A stretch of DNA of 64,000 bases from Planotetraspora thailandica (GCF_016863335.1 NZ_BOOR01000055.1:1-64000), one strand, 5' to 3'; shown: positions 1-9,753, counted from the first letter of the stretch. The notes: a model not told the origin generated them from the letters alone. A program made the numbers and translations.

Positions 1-285
1 TGACGTCTCCGACGGAAAATCCAGGGGCGCTCACAGGCATGGCAATCACCACGCATCTCGCCAGGAGACTCGCAAGTTCAAGGTCACTCCCCAGGTTCGG
101 GCAGAGGGCTCGTCGTTGAGACGCATAGCCGTACGGAAATCCATCCGGGGGCAAAAGGCGTACCGAGAAACCCGAACTTGGCGAGAACGCGCGGATGCCC
201 CCAGCCGATCTGGCATTACACGGAGGCGCGATCGGCCAGGGAAGGGCGAAGCGTCCTTCCTGCGGGTTCGGGGTAACTCACAAAC
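1..285. other. intergenic start of window
   Basis: No convincing gene is seen on either strand here. The open frames lack a ribosome binding site and typical codon use. The region should hold the promoter of the sulfite-oxidase-like gene that starts at 286, but I could not pick out confident -35/-10 boxes. Confidence 0.4.
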
Positions 286-1377
286 ATGACGCTGTGGGGC
301 AAACGTGACGACATGGTCGTGCATGAGCGGGAGCCGTTCAACGCCGAGCCTCCCCGCCGAGCGCTGGCGGGGAGCCCGATCACCACGCTGGACAGCTTCT
401 ACAGCCGCAACCACGGGCCCGTGCCCCAGGTTGACGCCGCCACCTGGCGGCTGGAGGTTGATGGACTGGTCCGGCGGCCGCTGAGTCTTTCCCTGGACGA
501 CCTGCGCGACAGGTTCGAGCACCACGAGGTGACCGCGACGCTGCAGTGTGCCGGGAATCGGCGGGCCGGGCTGATGGAGGTCCGCGACATCCCCGGCGAA
601 GACCCGTGGGGTCCGTGCGCGACCTCCACCGCACGGTGGACCGGAGTGCGGCTCGCCGACGTGCTCGCCGAGGCCGCCCTGCTTCCCGATGCGGCCCACA
701 TCGCCTTCGCCGCCCCCGACGTCAGCCAGATCGCCGACCCGCCGCAGCCGTACGGCGGTTCCATCCCGGCGGGCAAGGCGTTGTCCGGCGAGGTCCTGCT
801 GGCCTGGGCCATGAACGGCAGGCCGCTGCCCCGCATCCACGGTGCCCCGCTGCGTGCGGTGGTCCCCGGCTGGATCGGAGCCCGCAGCGTGAAATGGCTG
901 CAGCGCGTCACCGCGCAGCGTGAACCGTCCGAGAACTACTTCCAGGCCGTCGCCTACCGCCTGCTGCCGCCCGAGGCGGACCCCGACAAGGCCGGGCCCA
1001 GCGACGGCATCTCCTTGGGGCCAGTCGCTCTCAACTGCGAAATCCTGCGGCCGGACGGCACCGGCCCGCTGCCCCCCGGCCCCACCGAGATCACCGGTTA
1101 TGCCTTCGCCGGCGACGACCGCACCGTCGCCCGCCTCGACGTGTCGCTGGACGACGGCTCCACGTGGGCCCAGGCCGATCTCGACGAGCCTCGCGACACG
1201 TGGGCGTGGCAGTTGTGGCGGATCACCCTTGACCTGCCGCCCGGAGAGACCACGATCACCGCCCGCGCCTGGGACTGCACGGCCGCAGTTCAGCCGGGAT
1301 GTCCCGGCGACCTGTGGAATCCGAAGGGTTATGCCAACAACTCGTGGGCCCGGCTGCGCCTCACCTGCCGCCCCTGA
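286..1377 (+). CDS. sulfite oxidase-like molybdopterin oxidoreductase
   Basis: This 363-aa protein matches the sulfite oxidase family: an oxidoreductase molybdopterin-binding domain (about residues 25-220) followed by a Mo-co dimerisation domain (about 235-355). The molybdenum ligand is Cys88 in the motif LQCAGNRR. There is no Tat or Sec signal and no heme domain, so it is probably cytoplasmic and its electron acceptor is unknown. Oxidation of sulfite or a related oxyanion is expected from the family. The start at 286 keeps the conserved WGKRDDMVVHE N-terminus, although the ribosome binding site is weak; 313 is an alternative. Its last 17 bases overlap the 3' end of the convergent beta-propeller gene. 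Confidence 0.88.
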   Translation: MTLWGKRDDMVVHEREPFNAEPPRRALAGSPITTLDSFYSRNHGPVPQVDAATWRLEVDGLVRRPLSLSLDDLRDRFEHHEVTATLQCAGNRRAGLMEVRDIPGEDPWGPCATSTARWTGVRLADVLAEAALLPDAAHIAFAAPDVSQIADPPQPYGGSIPAGKALSGEVLLAWAMNGRPLPRIHGAPLRAVVPGWIGARSVKWLQRVTAQREPSENYFQAVAYRLLPPEADPDKAGPSDGISLGPVALNCEILRPDGTGPLPPGPTEITGYAFAGDDRTVARLDVSLDDGSTWAQADLDEPRDTWAWQLWRITLDLPPGETTITARAWDCTAAVQPGCPGDLWNPKGYANNSWARLRLTCRP

Positions 1378-2377
1378 CCTCCCGCGTGACGGCGATGCCG
1401 TACGGCTGCGCGCCGACAGGGACGGTGGCGACGATCTTGTTCGTGTGCGTGTCCAGCACCGCCACGTCGCCGTCGCCCTGGTTGACGACGTAGGCGACCC
1501 CCTGGCCCACCGCCACGCCGAACGGGTCGGTGGTGCCCTCGGTGCCGTCCGGCACGGTCGCGACCACCGTGCGGGTCTTCGGGTCGATCACCGACACGCG
1601 GGCGGGACCGAGGTCCGCCACGTAGACGCGCGTGCTCCCGGCCGCCACGCCGAAAGGCCCCACGCCGACCCGGACGGTGGCGACGACCTTGCCGGCGCGG
1701 GCGTCGATCACCGACAGGCCGGCCGATCCCTCGTCGGCGGCGTAGACCAACCGGCTGTCCGGGCTCACGGCGACGCCCGCCGGGGCCACGCCCACGGGAA
1801 CCGTCGCGACGACCCTGTCGGTACGGGCGTCGATCACCGAGACGTCGTTCGAGCGCTCGTTGGCGGTGTAGACGAAGCGGCCGTCCGGGCCGGCCGCCAC
1901 GCTCACCGGTTCCGCGCCCACCGGAACGGTCGCGACGACCCTGCCGGCGCGGGCGTCGATCACCGACACGGTGTTCGATCCGCCGTCGGCGTCGTAGACG
2001 TGCCGCCCGTCGGGGCTCACCGCCACCCCGACCGGTTCCGACCCCACCTGGACGGTTCCGGTGACCCGGCGGGCCCGTGTGTCGATCACCGACACGCTGC
2101 CGGACCGCTGGTCGGCGACGTACACGTGGTTCCCGCGCGGATCGGCGGCGACGCCCGACGGCGCGTCGCCGACGGGAATGCTCTCCACGACCTTCCTGGC
2201 GCCCACGTCGACGACCGCGACGTCGTCGGCGAACTGGTTCGCCACGTACAGGAACGTCCTGGCCGAGGGATCAGCCCGCGCCGCTGACTGCCACGCGGAC
2301 GCCGCCGGGCCGTACAGCCCGGGGAGAAGACCCGCGGCGATGACCACGGTGAGCCCGCCTGCCCGGATGAAGCGCAT
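1361..2377 (-). CDS. secreted YVTN-type beta-propeller protein
   Basis: The 338-aa product begins with a Sec-type signal (about residues 1-28, ending in a small-residue AXA-like region). It then has seven blades of about 42 residues, each resembling VVATVPVG..P.GVAVSPDG..VY.AD..S..VSVIDAR. YVTN/40-residue propellers are extracytoplasmic and often accompany metal or redox enzymes; the ligand is unknown. The start is placed at the ATG at 2377, because the open frame that continues upstream is only the shadow of the peroxidase gene. The gene lies 32 bp downstream of the DyP peroxidase gene and is probably co-transcribed with it. The blades repeat at the DNA level, so slippage or mis-assembly is possible here. 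Confidence 0.85.
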   Translation of the reverse strand: MRFIRAGGLTVVIAAGLLPGLYGPAASAWQSAARADPSARTFLYVANQFADDVAVVDVGARKVVESIPVGDAPSGVAADPRGNHVYVADQRSGSVSVIDTRARRVTGTVQVGSEPVGVAVSPDGRHVYDADGGSNTVSVIDARAGRVVATVPVGAEPVSVAAGPDGRFVYTANERSNDVSVIDARTDRVVATVPVGVAPAGVAVSPDSRLVYAADEGSAGLSVIDARAGKVVATVRVGVGPFGVAAGSTRVYVADLGPARVSVIDPKTRTVVATVPDGTEGTTDPFGVAVGQGVAYVVNQGDGDVAVLDTHTNKIVATVPVGAQPYGIAVTREVRGGR

Positions 2378-2409
2378 GTCGTGCCTCCGTTCGGTTCGAT
2401 GAGGAGCTG

Positions 2410-3681
2410 TCAGGCGAGCAAGCCCCGCGCGTAGTAGTCCGCGTTGTCGCGCACCCCCGGCAGGACGAAGAAGTAGCCGCCGCCGGTCGGGCTGATGTAG
2501 CGGACCAACGGCTCGGCCTCCAGCCGGTTCTGCATGGCGATATAGGTGTCCAGCTCCCGCTGGAAACAGCAGAAGACGTGGCCGACGTTCACGTCTCCGG
2601 CCGGGTCGGGAGTGCGCACGTACTGATAGCTGCGCCGCAGGATCGCACTCGTCGCCGCGGTCTCCGGCGTCTGCGGGTTGGCCAGGCGGATGTGCGAGTT
2701 CAGCGGCGTGATCGCCCCTTGCGGATCGTTGGTGTACACCGGGTCCTGGCTCTCCTCGGTCCCGTACATCGGGGCGCCGGAGACCTTGCGCCTGCCGATG
2801 ATCCGTTCCTGCTCGCCGACGGGGACCTTGTCCCACTCCTCCACGAAGAACCGCACGATGCGTACGGCCTGGTAGGTGCCGCCCACGGTCCAGTCGGGCT
2901 CGCCGCCACCCGGCTGCACCCAGACCTGCTGGTTCATCTGCTGCGCGTCGCCGGTGTCCGGGTTGGCGATGCCGTCCTTGAAACCGAGCATGTCGCGCGG
3001 CGTGCCGGTCGGGCGGGGCGGGTTGACGAAGCCGTCCGCGCGCCAGCGGGGAGTGAGGACCCCCTTGGTGTGCGCGAGGACGTCGAGGAACGCGTGCACC
3101 AGCACGTCCCGATGGCCGGCGCACAGTTGCAGCAGCAGGTCGCCGTGGCATTCGGCCGGGTCGAGCCGGTCATACTCGAAGGGCCGCATCGTCTTCAGCT
3201 GGATGGGCTTGCGGCCGGCCAGGCCGTACCGGCCGTCGAAGAGGGACGCGCCGACGGCGGCGGTCACGGTGAGGCCGTCCGGGACGATGCTCCCGCCCAG
3301 CAGGCGGTCGTCGTGCGGGCCCGGGCCCGTCGCGGGCGGTGTGCTCCCCGACGTGAGCACGCGTGCCCGGTCGGTGAGCGTGCGGAACAGGCCGGTCAGC
3401 TCGTCGCGGTCGCGCGCGGTCACGTCGAAGGAGGCGAAGGTCGCCGCGGGCTGGGCCTGGGGCGGAGGAGGGCGGTCGATCCCGGCCTGATGCGCCGCGT
3501 GGAACGCGAACACGGCGGCGGCCGCGCCGTGACCGGAGGCTCGCGCGTCGGCGGCCCGCACCGCGTCTTCGGCCAGGAAGCCGGACGCCGCCCCGGCGGC
3601 GAGCGCTCCCTTGAGGAAGGAACGGCGTGAGAAGGACGACCGTGACCTTTCCTCCCGGCCATGAGGTGAGCTGTCGTTCAT
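2410..3681 (-). CDS. Tat-exported Dyp-type heme peroxidase
   Basis: This 423-aa protein has a twin-arginine signal (SRRSFLKG, residues 18-25) and a DyP-peroxidase domain from about residue 75 to the end. The DyP fingerprint GFKDG (233-237) supplies the distal Asp236, and the proximal heme ligand is His330 in HIRLANP. DyP enzymes use H2O2 to oxidise dyes, lignin-like compounds or heme; the secreted EfeB branch is linked to iron. No efeU or efeO partner is present. It is divergent from a Fur-family gene, so peroxide or iron control is likely (inference). The strong Tat signal argues against an encapsulin cargo role. Confidence 0.92.
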   Translation of the reverse strand: MNDSSPHGREERSRSSFSRRSFLKGALAAGAASGFLAEDAVRAADARASGHGAAAAVFAFHAAHQAGIDRPPPPQAQPAATFASFDVTARDRDELTGLFRTLTDRARVLTSGSTPPATGPGPHDDRLLGGSIVPDGLTVTAAVGASLFDGRYGLAGRKPIQLKTMRPFEYDRLDPAECHGDLLLQLCAGHRDVLVHAFLDVLAHTKGVLTPRWRADGFVNPPRPTGTPRDMLGFKDGIANPDTGDAQQMNQQVWVQPGGGEPDWTVGGTYQAVRIVRFFVEEWDKVPVGEQERIIGRRKVSGAPMYGTEESQDPVYTNDPQGAITPLNSHIRLANPQTPETAATSAILRRSYQYVRTPDPAGDVNVGHVFCCFQRELDTYIAMQNRLEAEPLVRYISPTGGGYFFVLPGVRDNADYYARGLLA

Positions 3682-3812
3682 TCAGGCCCCCCGTGGGATG
3701 CGACGTCACTCGGGCCGCTCTCGCGCGTGCCGCCGGGGCGTGGCCGAATGACCGAACTGATCGTTTTTCGCGGGCCGCCGACCAGAGGCGGCGCACCGGA
3801 TTCACGCAACCT

Positions 3813-3845
3813 TGTCCGGACAGTTTATACTTTGTCCAAGTACAA
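3813..3845 (+). promoter_or_regulatory. promoter and Fur-type operators of the fur-mbfA operon
   Basis: A -10-like TATACT (3826-3831) lies between two dyad elements: the perfect palindrome TGTCCGGACA (3813-3822), and TTGT-N6-ACAA (3832-3845), which would cover the transcription start. This layout fits autorepression by the Fur-family protein encoded just downstream. The -35 box is weak. Assignment to this regulator is inference. Confidence 0.5.
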
Positions 3846-3867
3846 GATGGAATGGGGTGGGCGGCAG

Positions 3868-4326
3868 ATGGCAGGCGAGGACGCCGCGCAGCTGCAGGAG
3901 GCCGGGCTGCGGGCCACCCGCCCGCGGCTGGCGGTGATCGAGGCGCTGCGGGCCATGCACGGGCACCACACGGCCGACGAGGTGCACGCCCATCTGATCA
4001 GGAACGATGTCGCGCTGCCCCGCACGAGCGTCTACAACTCGCTGACAGCCCTGGCGGACGCCGGTCTGGTGCTCCGCGCCGACGTCGGGCGGGGCGCGAC
4101 GGTCTACGAATCTCGTACGGCCTGGCATCACCACTTCGTCTGCCGGCGTTGCGGCCAGGTCAGCGACGTGTCCTGCCTCGCGGACGCCAAGCCGTGCCTG
4201 AGCCCCGTCGACGACGTGGGACAGGTCGATGAGGCACAGGTCGTCTTCCGTGGCACCTGCCGCCGGTGCCTGGACGAAGAGGCCGCACACGACGAGCGGG
4301 GCACGAGGGGGAGAGACACACGATGA
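3868..4326 (+). CDS. Fur-family metalloregulator
   Basis: The 152-aa protein has the Fur/PerR/Zur fold: an N-terminal winged helix (about 10-80; TSVYNSLTALADAGL is the recognition helix region) and a dimerisation domain with HHHF (87-90) and two structural zinc pairs, Cys92/Cys95 and Cys131/Cys134. The start at 3868 is preferred because GGTGGG precedes it; an in-frame ATG at 3847 is the alternative. The stop codon overlaps the next start (ATGA), coupling it to an MbfA-like iron exporter. Whether it senses iron or peroxide cannot be settled from sequence alone, but the DyP and MbfA neighbours favour one of these over zinc. Confidence 0.9.
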   Translation: MAGEDAAQLQEAGLRATRPRLAVIEALRAMHGHHTADEVHAHLIRNDVALPRTSVYNSLTALADAGLVLRADVGRGATVYESRTAWHHHFVCRRCGQVSDVSCLADAKPCLSPVDDVGQVDEAQVVFRGTCRRCLDEEAAHDERGTRGRDTR

Positions 4327-5474
4327 GCACCGACGTCAACGACGTCCACGCGGGCCACGACCGGAGGGCGGTCGCCCGCTACCGCGACCTGCTGCGGTCG
4401 GAGCGGGAGAGCGCCGCCCTCTACCGCGGCCTGGCCGACGGCTCCGACGGCGAGCGCAAGATGATCCTCATGGAACTGGCCGCCGTGGAGGAACGGCACG
4501 CCGCGCACTGGGCGGGCAAACTGGACGCGCTCGGCGAGAAGGTTCCCGACCCGGAAAGCCCGGGGCTGCGTACCCGGCTGCTGACCATGCTGGCCCGCCG
4601 GTTGTCCGCCGACGTCGTGCTGCCGTTCGTTGAGCGGGCCGAGCACTCCGACGCCGGCCTCTACGACGGCGACCCCGACGCCGCGCCGGGAATGGCCGTC
4701 GACGAGCGCTCGCACGCGCGCGTGCTCACCCGGATGCGTGACCAGGGCGGCACACGCGAGACCGGCCGAAGCATCGCCCGGCGGGAGTCGTGGCACCGCG
4801 GCGACCGCTCGGGGACGCTGCGCGCCGCCGTCTTCGGCGTCAACGACGGTCTGGTCTCCAACACTTCGCTGGTCATGGGATTCGCCGGGTCAGGAGCCGC
4901 CGGCTCGACCATTCTCTTCGCCGGTCTGGCCGGGCTCCTCGCCGGTGCCTTCTCGATGGCGGCCGGCGAGTACATCTCGATGCGCAGCCAGCGGGAGGCC
5001 TACGAGCGTGAGATCGCCCTGGAGTCCGAAGAGCTCCGCGACGACCCCGAAGCCGAGGCCGAGGAGTTGGCGCTGATCTACCGGGCCAAGGGCCTGGACG
5101 CGGAGGAGGCGGAACGCGTCGCCACGACCATCATGAAGGACCGCGAAGCGGCCCTGGACACCATGGTCCGTGAGGAACTCGGCCTCGACCCGGACGAGCT
5201 CGGCTCGCCGTGGTCGGCGGCTCTGTCCAGCTTCGTCGCCTTCGCCGTCGGGGCCGTCGTGGCCGTCCTACCGTACTTTTTCGGGTCCGGTCCGGTCGCA
5301 TCCGTGGTCTCGATCGCACTCGCCGCCGTCGCCCTGTTCTCCGTCGGCGCCGTCCTCGGGCTGCTCAACGGCAGGGGATCGCTGCGCTCAGGCGCTCGCC
5401 AGCTTCTGATCGGCGGAGGAGCCGCCCTGGTCGTGTACCTCATCGGCCATCTGATCGGCACCGGCGCCCTGTGA
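4323..5474 (+). CDS. MbfA-like ferritin-VIT1 fusion iron transporter
   Basis: The 383-aa protein combines an N-terminal ferritin/rubrerythrin-like four-helix domain (about 10-150, with AAVEERHAAHW) and a C-terminal VIT1/CCC1 membrane domain (about 165-383, starting at FGVNDGLVSNTSLVMGFAGS and carrying about five hydrophobic helices). MbfA proteins in alphaproteobacteria export iron and protect against iron and peroxide stress. The same architecture under a Fur-type gene here suggests the same job. The ATG overlaps the fur stop by four bases, so translation is coupled. Confidence 0.88.
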   Translation: MSTDVNDVHAGHDRRAVARYRDLLRSERESAALYRGLADGSDGERKMILMELAAVEERHAAHWAGKLDALGEKVPDPESPGLRTRLLTMLARRLSADVVLPFVERAEHSDAGLYDGDPDAAPGMAVDERSHARVLTRMRDQGGTRETGRSIARRESWHRGDRSGTLRAAVFGVNDGLVSNTSLVMGFAGSGAAGSTILFAGLAGLLAGAFSMAAGEYISMRSQREAYEREIALESEELRDDPEAEAEELALIYRAKGLDAEEAERVATTIMKDREAALDTMVREELGLDPDELGSPWSAALSSFVAFAVGAVVAVLPYFFGSGPVASVVSIALAAVALFSVGAVLGLLNGRGSLRSGARQLLIGGGAALVVYLIGHLIGTGAL

Positions 5475-5520
5475 TCATGCGGCCCGCAGGTAGCTGAAGG
5501 AGACCGGTCCGGCAACCTGA

Positions 5521-5556
5521 GGCCGCCCGGGTCCCCCGAATGGGGGAGCCGCGGCC
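5521..5556 (+). terminator. hairpin terminator after the iron exporter gene
   Basis: An outer stem GGCCGC/GCGGCC encloses an inner stem TCCCCC-GAAT-GGGGGA (5532-5547). It lies 47 bases after the stop of the MbfA-like gene and has no T-run, which is common for actinobacterial terminators. Confidence 0.5.
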
Positions 5557-5637
5557 CCGCTCTCGCGCGATGCGCGCCGTCCTTCCCGCCGGAAACGTGG
5601 AGTCAGAGCATCTCCACCGTTCCGGAGGACGACATCC

Positions 5638-6144
5638 ATGAAGATACGCAGAGCGGGGCCGTACCTGGTCGTGCCCCTCCTGGCTGCCTGCGCGACCGCC
5701 CCCACGTCCGGAGCGGCCGCCACGCCGAGCCCCACCGCATCACTGCTCGCGGTGTACCGGGAGCTCGCCGCCTGCCTGCGTCAGAACGGCGTGCCGAACT
5801 TCCCCGACCCGGTGCTGGACGCCCAGGGAAACCCTCAGGTGAACTCCTCGGTGAAGATTCCCGGCAGTGCCAAGACCGCGTGCGCGTCCATTGCCGCCCG
5901 GCTGCCCGCGGGGGGCGACAAGGGGCCGAAATACACGGCCGCCGAAATGGCCAAGCTGAGGCAGCTGGCGCGGTGCTTCCGCGAACACGGGGTCCCCGAC
6001 TGGCCCGACCCCAACGCCCGGGGCGAGTTCCCCCTGCCGAAACGGCTGCTGGATCTGGGCAAACGCGGATGGCGTGATCAGCTTCCCGCGTGCAGGCAGT
6101 ATTTCGTGGGCAAGAGCATCGTGATCGTTTCGGACAACGGATGA
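5638..6144 (+). CDS. small lipoprotein of an ABC export operon
   Basis: This 168-aa protein has a lipobox at its N-terminus (PLLAAC, Cys about 19) and is expected to be anchored outside the membrane. The mature part has two similar copies of an L..CLR.NGVPNFPDP-like motif (near residues 44-55 and 110-125), which suggests an internal duplication. No catalytic motif is seen. A GGAGG site precedes the ATG. The stop overlaps the start of the adaptor gene (ATGA), so it belongs to the same operon. It is probably an accessory extracytoplasmic factor of the exporter. Confidence 0.75.
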   Translation: MKIRRAGPYLVVPLLAACATAPTSGAAATPSPTASLLAVYRELAACLRQNGVPNFPDPVLDAQGNPQVNSSVKIPGSAKTACASIAARLPAGGDKGPKYTAAEMAKLRQLARCFREHGVPDWPDPNARGEFPLPKRLLDLGKRGWRDQLPACRQYFVGKSIVIVSDNG

Positions 6145-7169
6145 ACCGGCCGAAAGCGATGATCGCCGGTGTCGTGGTGCTGGCGGGCGCGGGCGGAGCC
6201 TGGGCCGTGACGCGAGCCGAACCCGCGCCCGCCACCTCCGCGCCGCCGCCGACGGGCACGGCTCAGGTGACGCGCACCGACGTGACACGGCAACAGCAGG
6301 TGAACGGCACTCTGACCTACGCGGGCAGCTACCAGGTGTCCGGCAACGGCGCGACGATCACACGGCTGCCCGCCGTCGGCTCCACCGTCACCAGAGGCCG
6401 CTCCCTCTACGAGGCCGATGGCCGCCCGGTTCCTCTCCTGTACGGCTCCCGCCCCGCATGGCGCACGCTCGAACTGGGTGTGACCGACGGCGCCGACGTG
6501 CTGCAACTGGAGACCAACCTGCGCGCGCTCGGGTACACCGGGATCACGGTGGACCGGCACTTCTCTCTGGCGACCTACTACGCCGTCCGCAGGTGGCAGC
6601 ACGACGCGAAACTCCCCGTGACCGGAACCGTGCCTCTGGGCCAGGTCGTCTTCCTTCCCGGAGCGCTCCGGGTGACGGGACACGACGTGCACCTGGGCGC
6701 GTCCGGCAGTGGGCCGGTGCTGCACGGGACGAGCACGGCTCCTGTCGTCTCGGTGGAGCTCGACCCCGCCCAGGTGCCAGGTGTCAGAGTGGGCGCGCCG
6801 GTGCTGGTCACACTGCCCGACGGCAGCACGAGGGACGGCCGGGTGGCGACGGTCAGCCCCGTGGCCGTCACCAACGAGGTGCAGGACGGGCCCGCGCAGT
6901 CGTCGGTGCCGATCACGATCCGGCTGTCCGGCCGCACCGGCCGCACACTCGACCAGGCGCTGGTCCAGGTCGCCCTAACCACTGAGGAGCGCAAGGACGT
7001 GCTCACCGTGCCGATCGTGGCCCTGCTGGCCAGACCGGGCGGGACGTTCGCCGTCTCCAGCGGCGGCCGCCTGGTTCCCGTCCAGGTCGGATTGTTCGAC
7101 GAGACCAGCGGGCTGGTCGAGGTCACCGGTGTCGCCGAAGGAGCGAGCGTGGAGGTGCCGGCCGGATGA
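6141..7169 (+). CDS. peptidoglycan-binding periplasmic adaptor-like protein
   Basis: The 342-aa protein has one N-terminal membrane helix (about 5-25). It also has a peptidoglycan-binding-1 type repeat (about 115-165; [14 protein letters not shown]... [13 protein letters not shown]) and a C-terminal beta-barrel/HlyD-like part. This is the actinobacterial version of a MacA-type adaptor that links an ABC permease to the envelope. It is coupled by 4-base overlaps to the lipoprotein upstream and the ATPase downstream. The start at 6141 replaces the longer open frame because it is preceded by coding sequence that ends there. Confidence 0.85.
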   Translation: MNRPKAMIAGVVVLAGAGGAWAVTRAEPAPATSAPPPTGTAQVTRTDVTRQQQVNGTLTYAGSYQVSGNGATITRLPAVGSTVTRGRSLYEADGRPVPLLYGSRPAWRTLELGVTDGADVLQLETNLRALGYTGITVDRHFSLATYYAVRRWQHDAKLPVTGTVPLGQVVFLPGALRVTGHDVHLGASGSGPVLHGTSTAPVVSVELDPAQVPGVRVGAPVLVTLPDGSTRDGRVATVSPVAVTNEVQDGPAQSSVPITIRLSGRTGRTLDQALVQVALTTEERKDVLTVPIVALLARPGGTFAVSSGGRLVPVQVGLFDETSGLVEVTGVAEGASVEVPAG

Positions 7170-7864
7170 GCCATAGCGGAGTCCTGGAGCTGCGCGACGT
7201 GTGGAAGGTCTATCCGGGGGAGCCGCCCGTGGAGTCGGTCAGGGGCGTCGGCCTCACCGTCGAGGCGGGCGAGATGGTGGCGATCGTGGGTCCTTCAGGG
7301 TCGGGCAAGTCGACCCTCCTCCACCTCATGGCCGCGCTCGACCGTCCCACGTCCGGCTCGGTACGGCTTGCGGGGCACGCCGTACAGGAACTGGGGGAGC
7401 GCGGGCTCGCGGGCCTGCGTGCCCATCACGTTGGAGTCGTTTTTCAGCAGTTCTTCCTGCTGGACAGCCTCACGGCGCTGGAGAACGTCGCGACCGGGCT
7501 GATGTATCGCGGCGTCCGGGCCGGGAACCGGCGGGAGCGGGCGGCGCAGGCGCTGGAGCGGGTAGGGCTGGGCCATCGGGTCGGGCATCGTACGGCGAAG
7601 CTGTCCGGCGGGGAGCGCCAGCGGGTCGCGATCGCCCGGGCGCTCGTCGGCGCTCCGTCGATCGTCTTCGCCGATGAGCCGACGGGGAATCTCGACACGG
7701 CGGGAACCACGGAGATCATCATGCTTCTTCGGGAGCTCAACGCCGACGGCGCGACGTTGGTGATCGTCACTCACGACGGGGATGTGGCGGCCGCGTGCCC
7801 GCGCAGGATCGAGCTGCGTGACGGGAAAGTCGCCGGCACGACCGAACGGGAGGACGTGCGATGA
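7166..7864 (+). CDS. MacB/LolD-type ABC transporter ATPase
   Basis: This 232-aa ATPase has all the standard motifs: Walker [10 protein letters not shown] (about 43-51), Q-loop [18 protein letters not shown], signature [15 protein letters not shown] (about 147-161), Walker [13 protein letters not shown] and a switch histidine in VTHD. The sequence falls in the MacB/LolD group, which powers mechanotransmission rather than classic transport. The ATGA overlaps on both sides place it in one translation unit with the adaptor and permease. The substrate is probably an antimicrobial or cell-envelope stressor (inference). Confidence 0.93.
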   Translation: MSHSGVLELRDVWKVYPGEPPVESVRGVGLTVEAGEMVAIVGPSGSGKSTLLHLMAALDRPTSGSVRLAGHAVQELGERGLAGLRAHHVGVVFQQFFLLDSLTALENVATGLMYRGVRAGNRRERAAQALERVGLGHRVGHRTAKLSGGERQRVAIARALVGAPSIVFADEPTGNLDTAGTTEIIMLLRELNADGATLVIVTHDGDVAAACPRRIELRDGKVAGTTEREDVR

Positions 7865-9075
7865 CGGCCGCCGAGGCCGCGACGCCTCCGCCGCCGCGGG
7901 TGCGCGCCGCCGACCTTCTGGCCGCCGGCACCCTGGGACTGCGCACGCGGCGCCTGCGGGCCGTCCTGTCGGGGCTGGGCGTGGCGATCGGCATCGCCGC
8001 CGTCGTCGCCGTGGCCGGGGTGACGACGTCCAGCCAGGCCGCCCTGCTCGCCCAGATCGACCGGCTCGGCACCAACCTGCTCACCGTCTCCAGCGGCACG
8101 GGCCTGTCGGGTGCGGAGCGGGAGCTTCCGGCGGAGTCGGTCCGGATGATCCGGCGGGTGGACGGCGTCCGCTCCGTCTCGCCGACCGCCCAGCTGACCG
8201 CCGTCAACGTGTACCGCAACCAGATGGTCCCCTCGGGTCAGACCGGCGGCCTGGCCGTACGGGCGGCCGACGTGTCGTTGCCGGCCACCCTCGACGGGCG
8301 GGTGAGCCAGGGCCGGTTCCTCGACGCGGCCACCGCCGCCTACCCCGTCACGGTCCTCGGCCACGAGGCGGCGACGACGCTGGGGATCAGCCGGGTCGAC
8401 CCCGGCACGCGGGTGTGGCTCGGCGGCCACTGGTTCACGGTCGCCGGAATCCTCGACCCGTTCCCGTACGCTCCTGAAATCGACAGCTCCGCCCTGATCG
8501 GATTCCCCGTGGCGGGATCCATGTTCGGGTACGACGGGAACGCGAGCCGCCTCTACGTCCGGGCCGGACAGGAACGGGTGATCGAGGTGTCGGAACTGCT
8601 CCGGGCGACCGCCGACCCGGAGAACCCCGACTCGGTGGATGTGTCCCGCCCGTCCGACGCGCTCACCGCCCGGGTGGCCGTGGCCCAGTCGTCGGCCGCG
8701 CTGTTCCTCGGTCTCGGCGCGGTCGCGCTCCTCGTGGGAGGCATCGGGATCGGCAACATCATGGTCATCTCCGTGCTGGAACGGCGCGGCGAGATCGGGC
8801 TGCGCCGGGCGCTCGGGGCCACCAGAGGGCACGTCGCCGGCCAGTTCCTCGCCGAGTCGCTGATCCTCGGCGCACTCGGAGGAGCGGGGGGCGTGCTGAT
8901 CGGCTGCGCGGTCACGGCGGCCCTGGCGCGCGGCAGGGGATGGGCGATCCAGATCCCGGCCGGGGCGCTGTGGGGAGGCGTGCTGGTGGCGGTGATCGTC
9001 GGCGGGATCGCGGGACTCTACCCGGCGGTCCGCGCCGCCCGCCTCCCCCCGGCCGAGGCGCTGCGGACCGGCTGA
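7861..9075 (+). CDS. MacB-like ABC transporter permease
   Basis: The 404-aa protein has the MacB layout: an N-terminal helix (about 35-60), a large extracytoplasmic MacB-PCD domain (about 60-275), then three helices in a FtsX domain (about 285-400) with the hallmark [22 protein letters not shown]. It closes a four-gene operon. The regulator/kinase pair encoded convergently right after it is a good candidate for its control system. Confidence 0.92.
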   Translation: MTAAEAATPPPPRVRAADLLAAGTLGLRTRRLRAVLSGLGVAIGIAAVVAVAGVTTSSQAALLAQIDRLGTNLLTVSSGTGLSGAERELPAESVRMIRRVDGVRSVSPTAQLTAVNVYRNQMVPSGQTGGLAVRAADVSLPATLDGRVSQGRFLDAATAAYPVTVLGHEAATTLGISRVDPGTRVWLGGHWFTVAGILDPFPYAPEIDSSALIGFPVAGSMFGYDGNASRLYVRAGQERVIEVSELLRATADPENPDSVDVSRPSDALTARVAVAQSSAALFLGLGAVALLVGGIGIGNIMVISVLERRGEIGLRRALGATRGHVAGQFLAESLILGALGGAGGVLIGCAVTAALARGRGWAIQIPAGALWGGVLVAVIVGGIAGLYPAVRAARLPPAEALRTG

Positions 9076-9108
9076 GGCGCTGCGGACCGGCTGAGGGCAG
9101 GGCCGCGG

Positions 9109-9753
9109 TCAGACGTCCAGGGCCTCATCCAGGGCGATGAGGCCCCGCTGCAGGCCGAAGATGGCGGCCTGGGTGCGATCGGCGAGACCGAGCTTGGTCA
9201 GGATGCTGGACACGTGCGTCTTCACCGTCTCCCTGCCGAGCTTCAGGGAGCGGGCTATCTCGGCGTTGGAACGGCCTCTCGCCAGTTCGGCGAGCACCTG
9301 GACCTCCCGGGGGGTGAGAAGGTCCATGGGGTCGCGGCGGCGGCCCTGGCGTACGCGTTCGATCAGTAGGGCCGCGGTGCCCGCCTCCAGCACGCTTCCG
9401 CCCACCGCGGCCGCCCGCACCGCCTCTACCACCCGGTCCACCGCCGTGGTCTTCGACAGGTAGGACAGCGCGCCCAGCCGGACCGCCTCGATCACTCGCT
9501 CGTCGTCGAGGAAGGAGGCCAGCACGATGACCGCCGGGCCGGGCTCCATCTCCCGGAGCACGGCCAGGCCGTCCTTGCCCGGCATCACCATGTCGAGGAG
9601 GACCACGTCGGGCCGCAGCGCGGCGATCGCCGTCAACGCCCGCGCCCCGTCCGGGCACTCGCCGACGACCTCGACGCCGTCCTCCTGCCTCAGAACGAAA
9701 CGAAGGCCCTGGCGTACGACCTCGTGGTCGTCGACGATCAGAACACGGATCAT
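9109..9753 (-). CDS. NarL/LuxR-type response regulator
   Basis: The 214-aa protein has a receiver domain (about 1-120; acidic pocket at DDH near residue 8 and phosphoacceptor Asp in DVVLLDMVMPGKDG) and a C-terminal LuxR helix-turn-helix (about 145-210; LTPREVQVLAELARGRSNAEIARSL). The start is the ATG at 9753, overlapping the stop of the kinase gene by four bases. It probably controls the adjacent convergent MacB-type export operon, as LiaR/VraR-like systems do elsewhere (inference). Confidence 0.92.
   Translation of the reverse strand: MIRVLIVDDHEVVRQGLRFVLRQEDGVEVVGECPDGARALTAIAALRPDVVLLDMVMPGKDGLAVLREMEPGPAVIVLASFLDDERVIEAVRLGALSYLSKTTAVDRVVEAVRAAAVGGSVLEAGTAALLIERVRQGRRRDPMDLLTPREVQVLAELARGRSNAEIARSLKLGRETVKTHVSSILTKLGLADRTQAAIFGLQRGLIALDEALDV

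Noticed and set aside
920-2287. Long plus-strand open frame across the sulfite oxidase and propeller genes
   Set aside because: It is antisense or off-frame to two well-supported genes, with Arg/Pro-rich low-complexity composition and no ribosome site.
2410-3681. DyP as encapsulin cargo
   Set aside because: The protein has a twin-arginine export signal, and no encapsulin gene is nearby.
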